From assembly GCF_016405905.1 (NCBI RefSeq), contig NZ_JAEFCB010000009.1, forward strand, positions 124,001 through 188,000: a DNA stretch of 64,000 bases, given 5' to 3'. Below the pieces are notes generated by a model, which ran no database searches, was not told where the DNA came from, and saw only the letters and a program-made list of their open reading frames with translations. Source of the stretch: Variovorax sp. IB41. Lineage in GTDB: Bacteria > Pseudomonadota > Gammaproteobacteria > Burkholderiales > Burkholderiaceae_C. Positions 1 to 8,039 of the stretch are shown piece after piece. Numbering within the stretch: position 1 is the first letter of the stretch; each line of letters starts with the position of its first letter. The translations under genes were made by a program, and so were the position numbers.

Positions 1-291
1 CACCTGCGCGAGGTGGTCGCGTGTGTAGAGGCGGCGCATCAGGAGCACTTCGAGCAGCAACGCCACCACCACGGTGACCGCCACCGCGATGACGATGGCC
101 GCCGCGAACGAACCGGTGCGCGTGTGCGCTTCGGCCGCCACGTAGGCGCCCGCCATGAACAGCGAACCGTGCGCGAGGTTCAGCACGTCCATGATGCCGA
201 ACACCAGCGTGAGGCCCGCGGCCAGCAGGAACAGCATCAGGCCGTAGCCCAGGCCGTTGAGCAGCTGCTCGAGAACAAGAATTCCACTCAT
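1..291 (-). CDS. livH: Branched-chain amino-acid ABC transporter permease, LivH type (partial)
   Basis: Only the first 97 codons lie in the window; the gene continues past the left edge. The start is the ATG at 289-291. Residues 26-43 (GLTLVFGIMDVLNLAHGS) match the first conserved segment of LivH-family inner-membrane permeases, and residues about 64-84 form a second hydrophobic helix. By family knowledge it forms the membrane channel with LivM and is powered by LivG/LivF. It lies 131 bp downstream of a LivK-type binding protein on the same strand, so the two are probably one operon whose remaining genes are outside the window. Confidence 0.85.
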   Translation of the reverse strand, partial: MSGILVLEQLLNGLGYGLMLFLLAAGLTLVFGIMDVLNLAHGSLFMAGAYVAAEAHTRTGSFAAAIVIAVAVTVVVALLLEVLLMRRLYTRDHLAQV

Positions 292-364
292 AGGATCACA
301 AGGGTTGCCCGCGTTTTCATTCGAGAAACACCGCGGAACCGGCTTTGCCGGGCCGCTGGTGTTG

Positions 365-378
365 CCCCCGGTAGGGGG
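365..378. repeat. Small G/C hairpin between the liv genes
   Basis: CCCCC at 365-369 and GGGGG at 374-378 pair around a GGTA loop in the 131-bp gap between livK and livH. The surrounding stretch (about 356-423) resembles G/C-rich intergenic repeats I recall from Comamonadaceae genomes, but that is memory and not a search. It could slow RNA polymerase or protect the upstream livK transcript end; there is no T-run, so it is not a standard terminator. Confidence 0.35.
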
Positions 379-422
379 AAGGAGAAGCGGACACGAAGTG
401 CCGCGCAGCCTGGGGGCGAGCC

Positions 423-1628
423 TTATTTCAGCGGGCACTTGTCGGCGTAGCTGTCGCCGTAGTTCGTGAGCACCGTATTGATCAGCTTGTTCGTGACCTT
501 GCCCTGCGCATCCTTGCCGATCACGCGCAGGTAGAAGTTCTCGATCGGGTAGTGGTTGTTCGCGTACTTGAAGGCGCCGCGCGTCGACGCGTAGTTGGCC
601 TTCTTCAGCGCGGCGACCACGGCTTCGCGGTTCTGCGCGTTGCCGCCCGATTGCTTGACGGCCGCGTCCATCGCGAGGATCGCGTCATAGGCCTGCGCCG
701 CGTACACCGACGGGTAGCGGCCGTTGTATTCCTTGCGGAACGCGGCCACGAACGCCTTGTTGGCGGGGTTGTCCAGGTCGTGCGCCCAGTGCGAAGTGTT
801 GAAGAGGCCGAGCATCGGCTCGCCGACGGCGCCGATCACATCCTCGTCGGCCGAGAAGCCGCTGGTGACGAGCGTGATGTCTTTCGACAGGCCCGCGCCC
901 ACGAACTGCTTGATGAAGTTGATGCCCATCGCGCCGGGCAAAAAGAAGTAGATCGAGTCGGGCTTGGCCGCGCGCAGCTGCGCGAGTTCGGCGGCGTAGT
1001 CGATCTGGCCGAGCTTGGTGTAGAGCTCGTCGGCCACCTGGCCCTTGAACTGGCGCTTGAAGCCGCCCAGCGCATCCTTGCCGGCCGGGTAGTTGGGGGC
1101 GATGAGCACGGTCTTCTTGAAGCCGCGGTCCTGCGCGAACTTGCCGGCCGCCTCGTGGAACTGGTCGTTCTGGTAGGCGGTGCCGAAGAAATACGCATTG
1201 CACTGGGCACCGGCGAACTGGCTCGGGCCGGCGTTGGCCGAGAGGTAGGGCACCTTGGCGTTGAAGAGCGTGGGGCCCACGGCCAGTGCGACGTTGGAGC
1301 CGATGGGGCCGCTGAAGATGTCGATCTTGTCGCGCTGGATCATGCGGTCCACCAACTGCTTGGCCTGGTCGGGGCTGCCGGCCATGTCGGCCTGCACGAA
1401 CTCCACGTCCTGCCCGCCGAGCTTGCCGTTCAACTGCTTGATGCCGAGCGCGAAACCATCGCGCGCCTCGGCGCCCAATGCCGCGAAAGGCCCCGAGATG
1501 TCGAGGGCCAAGCCCACCTTCACGGGGGCGGCCATGGCCGTTGCTGCGGTGCCAAGGGCCGCGCCGCACAGCAGCAGCGAGACGAGGGTGCGCGGCAGCG
1601 CGGGCGACTTCGGGGACAGGTGGCTCAT
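423..1628 (-). CDS. Branched-chain amino-acid ABC transporter substrate-binding protein (LivK type)
   Basis: A 401-residue type I periplasmic binding protein. Start chosen at the ATG 1626-1628, which has GGAG five bases upstream and opens directly into a signal peptide (residues 1-33, positive N-end, LVSLLLCGAALG core, AMA cleavage site). The reading frame stays open upstream to 1778 but that extension has no signal-like features. The mature protein starts APVKVGLALDISGPFAALG, the usual opening of Peripla_BP_6 proteins, and keeps the family length. It should capture an amino acid or similar small molecule in the periplasm and deliver it to the LivH/LivM permease. The specific ligand cannot be read from sequence. 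Confidence 0.88.
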   Translation of the reverse strand: MSHLSPKSPALPRTLVSLLLCGAALGTAATAMAAPVKVGLALDISGPFAALGAEARDGFALGIKQLNGKLGGQDVEFVQADMAGSPDQAKQLVDRMIQRDKIDIFSGPIGSNVALAVGPTLFNAKVPYLSANAGPSQFAGAQCNAYFFGTAYQNDQFHEAAGKFAQDRGFKKTVLIAPNYPAGKDALGGFKRQFKGQVADELYTKLGQIDYAAELAQLRAAKPDSIYFFLPGAMGINFIKQFVGAGLSKDITLVTSGFSADEDVIGAVGEPMLGLFNTSHWAHDLDNPANKAFVAAFRKEYNGRYPSVYAAQAYDAILAMDAAVKQSGGNAQNREAVVAALKKANYASTRGAFKYANNHYPIENFYLRVIGKDAQGKVTNKLINTVLTNYGDSYADKCPLK

Positions 1629-1822
1629 GGATTCTCCGAGGGAGGAAGGATGAAACGACGCACTGGCGCTGCGCCATGCAGCACCGGCACCATCGAACCG
1701 TTGATAGCTAAATACTTTAACCATAAACGATTCAGTGTCAACGGTGCTAGCACGAATGGTGCCAGTGGAACGTGTCACTTCCTGGTGCGCGGGCCCCGTT
1801 TTTCAGGGGCCGCGACACTCGG

Positions 1823-2062
1823 TCAGCCGAAGGGATTGGCCGTCGCGAACCAGAGGCCGATGCCGGTGGCGATGATGAACGCGCCGTCGGTCACGCCCGC
1901 GATCAGGAAGAACTTGGTCTGCAGCACGTCGACCATTTCGGGCTGGCGCGCGGTGCTCTCCAGGAACTTCTGGCCGACCAGTCCGATGCCCAGGCACGAG
2001 CCGAGCGCTGCGATGCCGATCAGCAGGGCGACTGCGAGGGGAAGGATGTTGAAGCCGGTCAT
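1823..2062 (-). CDS. Stand-alone F-type ATP synthase c-subunit paralogue
   Basis: 79 residues, two hydrophobic helices joined by the polar loop R39-Q40-P41, which is diagnostic of ATP synthase subunit c. The ion-carrying carboxylate is present as D59 in the second helix (AGVTDGAF), so the protein could in principle bind H+. Start is the ATG at 2060-2062 with AGGAG eight bases upstream. No other ATP synthase subunit lies nearby: the neighbours are a Liv binding protein downstream and a di-haem lectin protein upstream with its own terminator between. It is therefore not the atpE of a standard atp operon in this window. Either a paralogue forming alternative c-rings or a small membrane proteolipid of another role is possible. 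Confidence 0.85.
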   Translation of the reverse strand: MTGFNILPLAVALLIGIAALGSCLGIGLVGQKFLESTARQPEMVDVLQTKFFLIAGVTDGAFIIATGIGLWFATANPFG

Positions 2063-2125
2063 GGTGTTTTCTCCTGGTGGTTGGTTGATCGATGGACGTA
2101 CTTTCGCGCAACGGGTGCGCACGGT

Positions 2126-2146
2126 CCATGACGTGGGAGGTCATGG
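2126..2146. promoter_or_regulatory. Inverted repeat upstream of the c-subunit paralogue
   Basis: CCATGAC (2126-2132) and GTCATGG (2140-2146) are perfect 7-bp arms around a 7-bp spacer, 64 bp upstream of the c-subunit start. The position suits an operator, but no protein can be assigned to it. Confidence 0.4.
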
Positions 2147-2153
2147 GCTGGAC

Positions 2154-2187
2154 GAAAAAAAGCCGGCCGCGCAATGCGGCCGGCTTT
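2154..2187 (-). terminator. Rho-independent terminator of the di-haem lectin gene
   Basis: On the minus strand a 12-bp stem (AAAGCCGGCCGC paired with GCGGCCGGCTTT, loop ATTGC) is followed by a run of T. It begins 19 bp past the stop codon at 2206-2208. It separates that gene from the downstream c-subunit paralogue. Confidence 0.9.
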
Positions 2188-2205
2188 CAGAGGGGCGTCA
2201 GATGG

Positions 2206-5200
2206 TCAGGGCAATTGGGTCCAGGTCTGGTTGGTGCCCCCGTTGCAGGTCCAGGTGATGAGCGCCGTGTCCTGCGTCGTCGAGCTGTTCGGCACGTCCA
2301 GGCACGAACCCGAGGCGCGGTTCTTGATCGCACCGCCCGCCAGGCTCCACTGCGTCGTGTCGCCGGCCGAGCAGGCCAGTTGAACGACAGGAGCGTTCGT
2401 CGTCGCCGTGCCGTTCTGCGCCAGGCACAGGCCGCTGTGCTCGGCCTTGAACTGCACGTAGCCGCCTGTGAGGCTCGTCACCGTGAACCGCTCGTTGTTC
2501 GCGTTGCCGCACGGCCACTGCACCGCTGTCGCGCCGCTCGCGGTCGACACGGCCTTGATGTTCACGCACAGGTTGCTCAGGTTCGAGCGGATGCGGGTGA
2601 TCGTGGGCGTCGGGTCCGTGTCCTGCGACCGCACGTACTCGCGGATCGCCACCACGTCGGCCGCCGGCAGGCTGCTGGCGTTGCCGTGGCCGCCGGCGAG
2701 CACGTCCTGCAGCGTGGCCGCCTGGCCGTTGTGGAAGAAGGCCGCGGTGTTCCAGGTGCCCACGAGCGTCGGCGTGTCGAAGCCCACGCCCGCCAGCGGC
2801 TGGTTGCTGCCCTTGCCCGACGAGAGCTGGATGGTGCCCACGTCGTGCCGCTGTCCGTCGCGGAAGGTGGCACCGGTGTGGCAGGTCACGCACTGCGCCG
2901 AGGCGAACAGCGCCTGGCCCCGCGCCGCATCGACGCTCAGGCTCCCGTCGGCGTTGCGCGCGGGGCTGCGCATGTACTTGTTCAGCGAGGTGAGGTAGGC
3001 CGCCAGATCGTCCAGCTGCGCGTTCTTGCCGGCCTTGGGTGCGCCCAGCGGGTCCTGCGTGGCCGTGAAGTCCGCGTTGCTCAGGAACCCGGTGCCGCCG
3101 AACTCGTTGCGGATGTCGTTCTCGAAGTCCTGCACCTCGTCGAAGTTGGCCGTCCAGTGCAGCTTGCCGTGGCCCAGGCCCCGCTTGCCCATGAGGCTGA
3201 TGGTGCGTCGCAGGCCCTCGCCGCGCTGGGTGAAGTCCCACACCATGCCGTCGTCGCCGGCATCCGCGTGGCAGCTCGCGCAGGAGATGTAGTTGTCCTT
3301 GCTCATGCGCCGGTCCGACGCGTTGTAGAACACCTGCTTGCCGCGCAGCGCCGCGGGCGACATCGGCTCCTGCGCGACCGTCGAGACGTTCTGCAGGAAG
3401 ATCGGCGCCGCCGTCTCCGAGGCCAGCACCGAGGCCACGTCGTGCACCGACACAGAGCGCGCGAGGAAGTTGTTCACGTAGAGGCGCTTCCTCGCCGCGT
3501 CCAGATACAGGCCGTGCGGCGCACTGCTGGCGTTGATCTCGCCGCGCACCGAGCGGCTGTACGGATCGACGATGGCCACGCGGTTGCCTTCCATCTGCGC
3601 GACGAACAGGTAGTCGCCCGACGGCGAGTACAGCGCGGCGCGCGCGGGGGCGCGGTCGTCGAAGTCGATCTGCTCGCCGAACACTTCCGCGGCCGTCTGC
3701 AGATTGACCTGCGAGAGGATGGAGCGCACCGTCTGGTCGTGCACCAGGTTGTTGCCGTCCCTGAACTTGCCGCGCACGATGTTGTCCTTCTTCGAAGGCA
3801 GCACCGCCCGCGTGCCGTCCGGCGAGATGATCACCTGGCTCAGGTAGTTGGCCACGCCGCGCGCGCGGCTCTCGGTGTCCACCGTGGTGGTGTCCACCGG
3901 CAGCGCGATGGTGGTCATGGCGCTCATGCTCTGCAGGTTCACCTTGTGCAGCTGGCCGCCGGTCATCTGCGACTTGAAGCGAGTGACATACGCCACCTGT
4001 GCGTCGGAGCTCACTGCGATGCCTCGCAGGTTCCCCGCCAGCGCGACCGCGCCGGTGGTGGCGCCGTTGCTCGGGTCGAAGCTCATGAGCACCGACTTGC
4101 TCTCCAGCGTCAGGAGGCCCTTGGCGCCATCGGGCGTGAAGGCCACGCCGTAGGGGCCGCTGCCGTAGGCGAGCGGCACGGTGGCCGAGACGCTGCCGTC
4201 CGCCGCGCTCAGCGCCACCAGCTTGTCCTCGCCCTGCACCGTGACCCAGATGCGGCCGTCGGGGCCGACCGCCAGCGTCTTGGGCTCTTCGCCCACGCGC
4301 ACTTCCCAGCGCTTGGCCAGGGTCTGCGCGTCGATGGCGGCGACCGTGCCGCTGTCGGGGTTGACCGAGTACACCGAGTTCGCATCGCCCGCGATGTTGG
4401 TGGTGTGCGTGGGCGCCCGCGCCGTGGTCGGAACGATCACGGTGAGGTTGTAGGTGTAGAAGGTCTCGCGGCCCGACGCATCCTTGACCGTCAGCGTCAC
4501 CGTGAAGTGGCCGGGGCGGTTGTAGGTGTAGGTGTAGTTCGGCTGGTTGGAATACGCGGTCTGCGTGCCGTCGCCGAAGTTCCAGCGGAACTGCGCGCCG
4601 CCGCTGCCCAGCGTGCCGGGGTTGAACACCAGCTGGCCGTTCACGAGCTTGGGCCCGCCGCCGATGCCCGGGTCGCCGATGATCGCCTGCCCGCGCAGCG
4701 TGTTCACCTCGGTGTCGGTGAGCACGCGGCCGTAGACGCGCACCTCCGCGAGCGTGCCCTTGAAGAGCGCCGTGTTGCCCTGGATCTGGCCCAGCATGTT
4801 GAACTTGTTCGTGAGGCCCTTGGTGCCCGTGAGGCCCGCCGAGGTGGTCTTCACGCCGTCGACGTACACCGCCTGCGCGCCCGAGGCCGCATCGCGCGTG
4901 AGCACCACGTGGTGCCAGTTGCCGTCGTTCACCACCGCGGTGGAGGTGGTGCCGCCGTCGTTGCCCACCGAGAGCTTGATGCGCCCGTTGTTGTCCAGCC
5001 AGCCCCAGAACACGTCGTCCGCGCCGCCCGACTGGTCGCGCCCGAAGATGCCCGGCGCCGTCCACGAGTTCGCTCCGCCCGCCTGCGTGGTCTTCATGTA
5101 GAAGCTCAGCGAGGCGGTGCCGCCGAGCACGGTGGCCACGCTGTCGTTCTTCAGCGGCACACCGGCGGTGCGGTTCGCGAAGTTCATGCCGATGCTCTCG

Positions 5201-6915
5201 AACGCATCGCCCGCGGCCGGCGTGCCGCCGTTGTTGCCGATCTGGTCGGAGAGGTTGCCCGCCAGCGTCCAGTAGTGCATCAGGTTGATGTCGGTCGCGT
5301 TGCCGGTGTTGAAGGTGGAGCGGTAGTCCGCGCCGATCGCGTTGCCCGCATAGTCCTTCAGGCCGTTGGCCGGCAGGAACACCTCGTAGCTCGTGCCCGG
5401 CAGCAGCGGCTGCTCGGGGTGGAAGTTGACGATGCCCAGCTGCACGCTGTAGGTGCCCGCCAGCGTGTTGCCGCCCACCGGGCGCACGATGAAGGTGTTG
5501 GAATTCACGCTCTCGGGCCGGATGTTGTCCGTCATGCCGAGGCCGATGCGCGAGGTCAGCGCCTGCTGCCTGGCGCCGTTGGCGGGCGAGACCTGTTTCA
5601 CTTCGGGCTTGACGATGTCCGGGTCCACCGAATGCACGACGAAGCCGCTGCCCGAGCCGTGGTCGTTGCCCACGAAGACGAGGTTGCCGAAGATCGCGAC
5701 CTGGCCGTTGTCCGAGTGCGTGAAGTTCGGGTCGTCCTCGCGCAGGATGCTGCCGCGGCCCACCTCCACGTGGTTCAGCGGATTGCTCACGTCCACCTTG
5801 TGGATGCGGGTCTGCGCGCCCTGGATGACGTAGTTGTCCTGCGTGGCGCAATAGAGCTGCTCGTCGATGACGAGGCGGTTGTCTTCCGCCACGAAGCGCG
5901 AGCGGTCCGAGAGGTCGTAGCTGTACATCTTCGCGCCGCTGTTGCGCGTGGAGACGTGCAGGTTCCGGCCGTCGAAGCAGGTCGCGTAATAGAAGGGCGT
6001 GGTGCCCACGATGGAATCGAGCACCTTGGGATTGAGCGGGTCGGAGATGTCCAGGCTCGCAAAGCCGCCGTTGCTTTCCATCGCGGTGAGCACCATGTGG
6101 TTGCCCATCGTGAAGATCGGGCCGATGCGGAAACCGCCGAGCTCGCCCGTGGGCACCGGGTTGGGCTTGCCGGCGCCGCGGTTGGCGACCACGGCATTCG
6201 CGGGGTCCCTCGCATCGACGATGAAGATGCCCCGGCCCGCCGAGGCCACGTACAGGTAGGGCGCCTGCCACCAGAGCTGCCAGGCGACGTTCTCGTAGTC
6301 GCCGGCGTTCACGCCCGGCAGCGCGAGCTTCTTGACCTGCTTGATGTCGTTGATGTCGGTGAAGTCCCAGAACTCCACGCCATTGATGCTGGGCAGCACC
6401 ACGTAGGTCTTGCCGCCGATCTTGGCGGTGCCGAAGGAGTGCGTCTCGCGGAACTCCTTGGTGCGCGTCTCTGGCTCGTAGATTTTCTTCACGAGCTGGA
6501 TCTGCCGCGGGTTCGACACGTCGTACAGCAAAAAGCCGCCCGGGCCGAGGCCGCTGTCCGGCGCGAAGGAGGTGAGGAAGTAGCCGTTGACCATGATGCC
6601 GGCGTTCATGCCGTAGTCCTTGCGGCCCGGGTACGTGGCGGGCACCTCGCGCGATTCGTAGGCGCTGCTGTGCGCGGGGTCGAGCGGGTGCGCGGGGCTG
6701 GTGATCATCGACACCGGCTTGAACAGTTCGGCCGAGGTGTAGGTGAGGTTGCCAAGACCCGGCCCTTGCAGCGGGAGCGGATCGGCGACGGCCGCGGAGA
6801 CCGCTGTCGCCATGTTGCCGAGGGTCGTCATCGGACTGACCCCGGTGATTGCCGCGTGCGTCAGCAGTGTGACGAACGGCACCATCAATGCCATCACGTA
6901 ATACCGGATCTTCAT
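2206..6915 (-). CDS. Secreted multidomain di-haem cytochrome c protein with propeller, LamG, PKD and ricin-type lectin domains
   Basis: 1569 residues from the ATG at 6913-6915 (GGAGG five bases upstream); a signal peptide covers about residues 1-21. Approximate domains: LVIVD-like beta-propeller 80-430; bacterial Ig-like (Big_5) 432-525; LamG/concanavalin-like 545-738; PKD 758-827 with the WNFGDGT signature; YncE/YVTN-like propeller 843-1158; cytochrome c peroxidase/MauG-like region with haem motifs CASCH (1212-1216) and CVTCH (1342-1346); C-terminal ricin-B lectin about 1438-1569. It should be exported and carry two covalent haems, with lectin and LamG parts suggesting carbohydrate or surface binding. 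The redox substrate is unknown. A terminator follows the gene, so it is probably monocistronic. Confidence 0.8.
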   Translation of the reverse strand: MKIRYYVMALMVPFVTLLTHAAITGVSPMTTLGNMATAVSAAVADPLPLQGPGLGNLTYTSAELFKPVSMITSPAHPLDPAHSSAYESREVPATYPGRKDYGMNAGIMVNGYFLTSFAPDSGLGPGGFLLYDVSNPRQIQLVKKIYEPETRTKEFRETHSFGTAKIGGKTYVVLPSINGVEFWDFTDINDIKQVKKLALPGVNAGDYENVAWQLWWQAPYLYVASAGRGIFIVDARDPANAVVANRGAGKPNPVPTGELGGFRIGPIFTMGNHMVLTAMESNGGFASLDISDPLNPKVLDSIVGTTPFYYATCFDGRNLHVSTRNSGAKMYSYDLSDRSRFVAEDNRLVIDEQLYCATQDNYVIQGAQTRIHKVDVSNPLNHVEVGRGSILREDDPNFTHSDNGQVAIFGNLVFVGNDHGSGSGFVVHSVDPDIVKPEVKQVSPANGARQQALTSRIGLGMTDNIRPESVNSNTFIVRPVGGNTLAGTYSVQLGIVNFHPEQPLLPGTSYEVFLPANGLKDYAGNAIGADYRSTFNTGNATDINLMHYWTLAGNLSDQIGNNGGTPAAGDAFESIGMNFANRTAGVPLKNDSVATVLGGTASLSFYMKTTQAGGANSWTAPGIFGRDQSGGADDVFWGWLDNNGRIKLSVGNDGGTTSTAVVNDGNWHHVVLTRDAASGAQAVYVDGVKTTSAGLTGTKGLTNKFNMLGQIQGNTALFKGTLAEVRVYGRVLTDTEVNTLRGQAIIGDPGIGGGPKLVNGQLVFNPGTLGSGGAQFRWNFGDGTQTAYSNQPNYTYTYNRPGHFTVTLTVKDASGRETFYTYNLTVIVPTTARAPTHTTNIAGDANSVYSVNPDSGTVAAIDAQTLAKRWEVRVGEEPKTLAVGPDGRIWVTVQGEDKLVALSAADGSVSATVPLAYGSGPYGVAFTPDGAKGLLTLESKSVLMSFDPSNGATTGAVALAGNLRGIAVSSDAQVAYVTRFKSQMTGGQLHKVNLQSMSAMTTIALPVDTTTVDTESRARGVANYLSQVIISPDGTRAVLPSKKDNIVRGKFRDGNNLVHDQTVRSILSQVNLQTAAEVFGEQIDFDDRAPARAALYSPSGDYLFVAQMEGNRVAIVDPYSRSVRGEINASSAPHGLYLDAARKRLYVNNFLARSVSVHDVASVLASETAAPIFLQNVSTVAQEPMSPAALRGKQVFYNASDRRMSKDNYISCASCHADAGDDGMVWDFTQRGEGLRRTISLMGKRGLGHGKLHWTANFDEVQDFENDIRNEFGGTGFLSNADFTATQDPLGAPKAGKNAQLDDLAAYLTSLNKYMRSPARNADGSLSVDAARGQALFASAQCVTCHTGATFRDGQRHDVGTIQLSSGKGSNQPLAGVGFDTPTLVGTWNTAAFFHNGQAATLQDVLAGGHGNASSLPAADVVAIREYVRSQDTDPTPTITRIRSNLSNLCVNIKAVSTASGATAVQWPCGNANNERFTVTSLTGGYVQFKAEHSGLCLAQNGTATTNAPVVQLACSAGDTTQWSLAGGAIKNRASGSCLDVPNSSTTQDTALITWTCNGGTNQTWTQLP

Positions 6916-7050
6916 CGTTGCCTCCAAGTTGTTAGAAGTTCGCAGGGGGACCCACTGACTCGTTTCTTCTCTGGCTCGACTTGCAAAGTGCGCGCGCAGG
7001 ACGCACCCCGACAGGCGACGGGTGATCGCCTGCCGTAAACCCTTTTGGAA

Positions 7051-7110
7051 CCGTTCACGCTGAGCTTGTCGAAGCGCCGCGCGAGGCTTCGACAAGCTCA
7101 GCCCGAACGG
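7051..7110. repeat. REP-like 60-bp palindromic intergenic element
   Basis: Two long arms pair nearly end to end: CCGTTC-acg-CTGAGCTTGTCGAAGC on the left and GCTTCGACAAGCTCAG-ccc-GAACGG on the right, leaving a loop of about 10 bp. It sits between the stop of the class I aldolase gene (7141) and the start of the di-haem lectin gene (6915). I recall the TTCGACAAGCTCAG core as a frequent intergenic repeat in Burkholderiales. It may also end the leftward sugar-operon transcript. Confidence 0.75.
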
Positions 7111-7140
7111 TCCTGGTTCTCTCTCCCTCTGGCGGCGGCC

Positions 7141-7995
7141 TTACTTCTTCGCGCCGCCCGATTCGTAGATGTCCCAGGCCGCCTCGGCGCTGGCATCGCG
7201 GTGGATCATGGCCATCAGCGCACTGACCACCGCCGACGGATTCGCGTGCTGGTACACGTTGCGTCCGTACACCATGCCGACCGCGCCCTGGTCCAGCAGC
7301 GCGCGCGAGCGCGCGAACACCTGCTGCAGTTCCTCACGCCCGCCGCCGCGCACGAGCACGGGGCAGCGCGCGGCCTGCACCACGCGGTGGAAGTCCTTGG
7401 GGTCGCCGGTCGGGTCGGCCTTGACGATGTCGGCGCCCATCTCGCGCGCCAGGCGCACGAGCGTCACGATCTTCTCGGCGTCGCCATCGACCATGTAGCG
7501 GCTGCCGGGCGTGGGCGACTGCATCACCAGCGGCTCGATCATCAGCGGCATGCCGTAGCGGTCGCAGTCGGCACGCACGCGCGCGATGTTCTGCACGCAC
7601 TGGCGAAAGAGATCGGGCTCGTTCGGCAGCATGAAGAGGTTCACGACCACGCAGGCCGCGTCGCGCTGCACGGCCGGCAGCACCGGGTCGTGCTCGTTCT
7701 GCAGCTGCGCCCACATCACGCGGTGCAGCGTGGCGTTGTAGGGATTGCCCATGTCGATGCGCATCACCAGCGCGGGTTTGTCGCGGCCGGGCCGGTCCTG
7801 CAGCAGGTCGGACTGGCCGTAGTTCAGTTGCAGCGCATCGGGCGCGGCGGCCACGAGCTTGTCGATGACCTGGGGCATGTCCTCCAGGCCGTCGAGGAAC
7901 GAAGGCTCGTTGCACACGCCGTGGTCCAGGGCGATGTCCAGGCAGCGGCCGTTGGTGAGCAGGCGGTTCAGCCGTGCTGTCTTGTCTTTCGACAT
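7141..7995 (-). CDS. Class I aldolase of the DeoC/FbaB/LsrF family
   Basis: 284 residues; start at the ATG 7993-7995 with AAGGAG nine bases upstream. The chain has the (beta/alpha)8 aldolase pattern: an early ALDHGV strand, then DIVKADPTGD, whose lysine is the candidate Schiff-base residue, then VLVRGGG and a phosphate-loop-like GAVGMVYGRN near the C-terminus. Relatives include class I fructose-bisphosphate aldolase (FbaB) and the AI-2 degradation enzyme LsrF. It is the last gene of the leftward transporter operon, next to an aldo/keto reductase, so the likely job is to cleave a phosphorylated ketose made by the divergent kinase and dehydrogenase. The exact substrate is not determined. Confidence 0.82.
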   Translation of the reverse strand: MSKDKTARLNRLLTNGRCLDIALDHGVCNEPSFLDGLEDMPQVIDKLVAAAPDALQLNYGQSDLLQDRPGRDKPALVMRIDMGNPYNATLHRVMWAQLQNEHDPVLPAVQRDAACVVVNLFMLPNEPDLFRQCVQNIARVRADCDRYGMPLMIEPLVMQSPTPGSRYMVDGDAEKIVTLVRLAREMGADIVKADPTGDPKDFHRVVQAARCPVLVRGGGREELQQVFARSRALLDQGAVGMVYGRNVYQHANPSAVVSALMAMIHRDASAEAAWDIYESGGAKK

Positions 7996-8039
7996 GGGAA
8001 AGAACTCCTTGTGGGGGTCGGAAATGAAGAGGGGAGGTA

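Noticed and set aside
552..2258. Plus-strand open frame opposite the Liv binding protein and c-subunit paralogue
   Set aside because: Antisense shadow of two recognised genes.
2092..7038. Long plus-strand open frame opposite the di-haem lectin gene
   Set aside because: The minus strand carries clear domains, a signal peptide, a ribosome-binding site and a terminator. The plus-strand product is low-complexity Arg/Val/His-rich sequence without domains.
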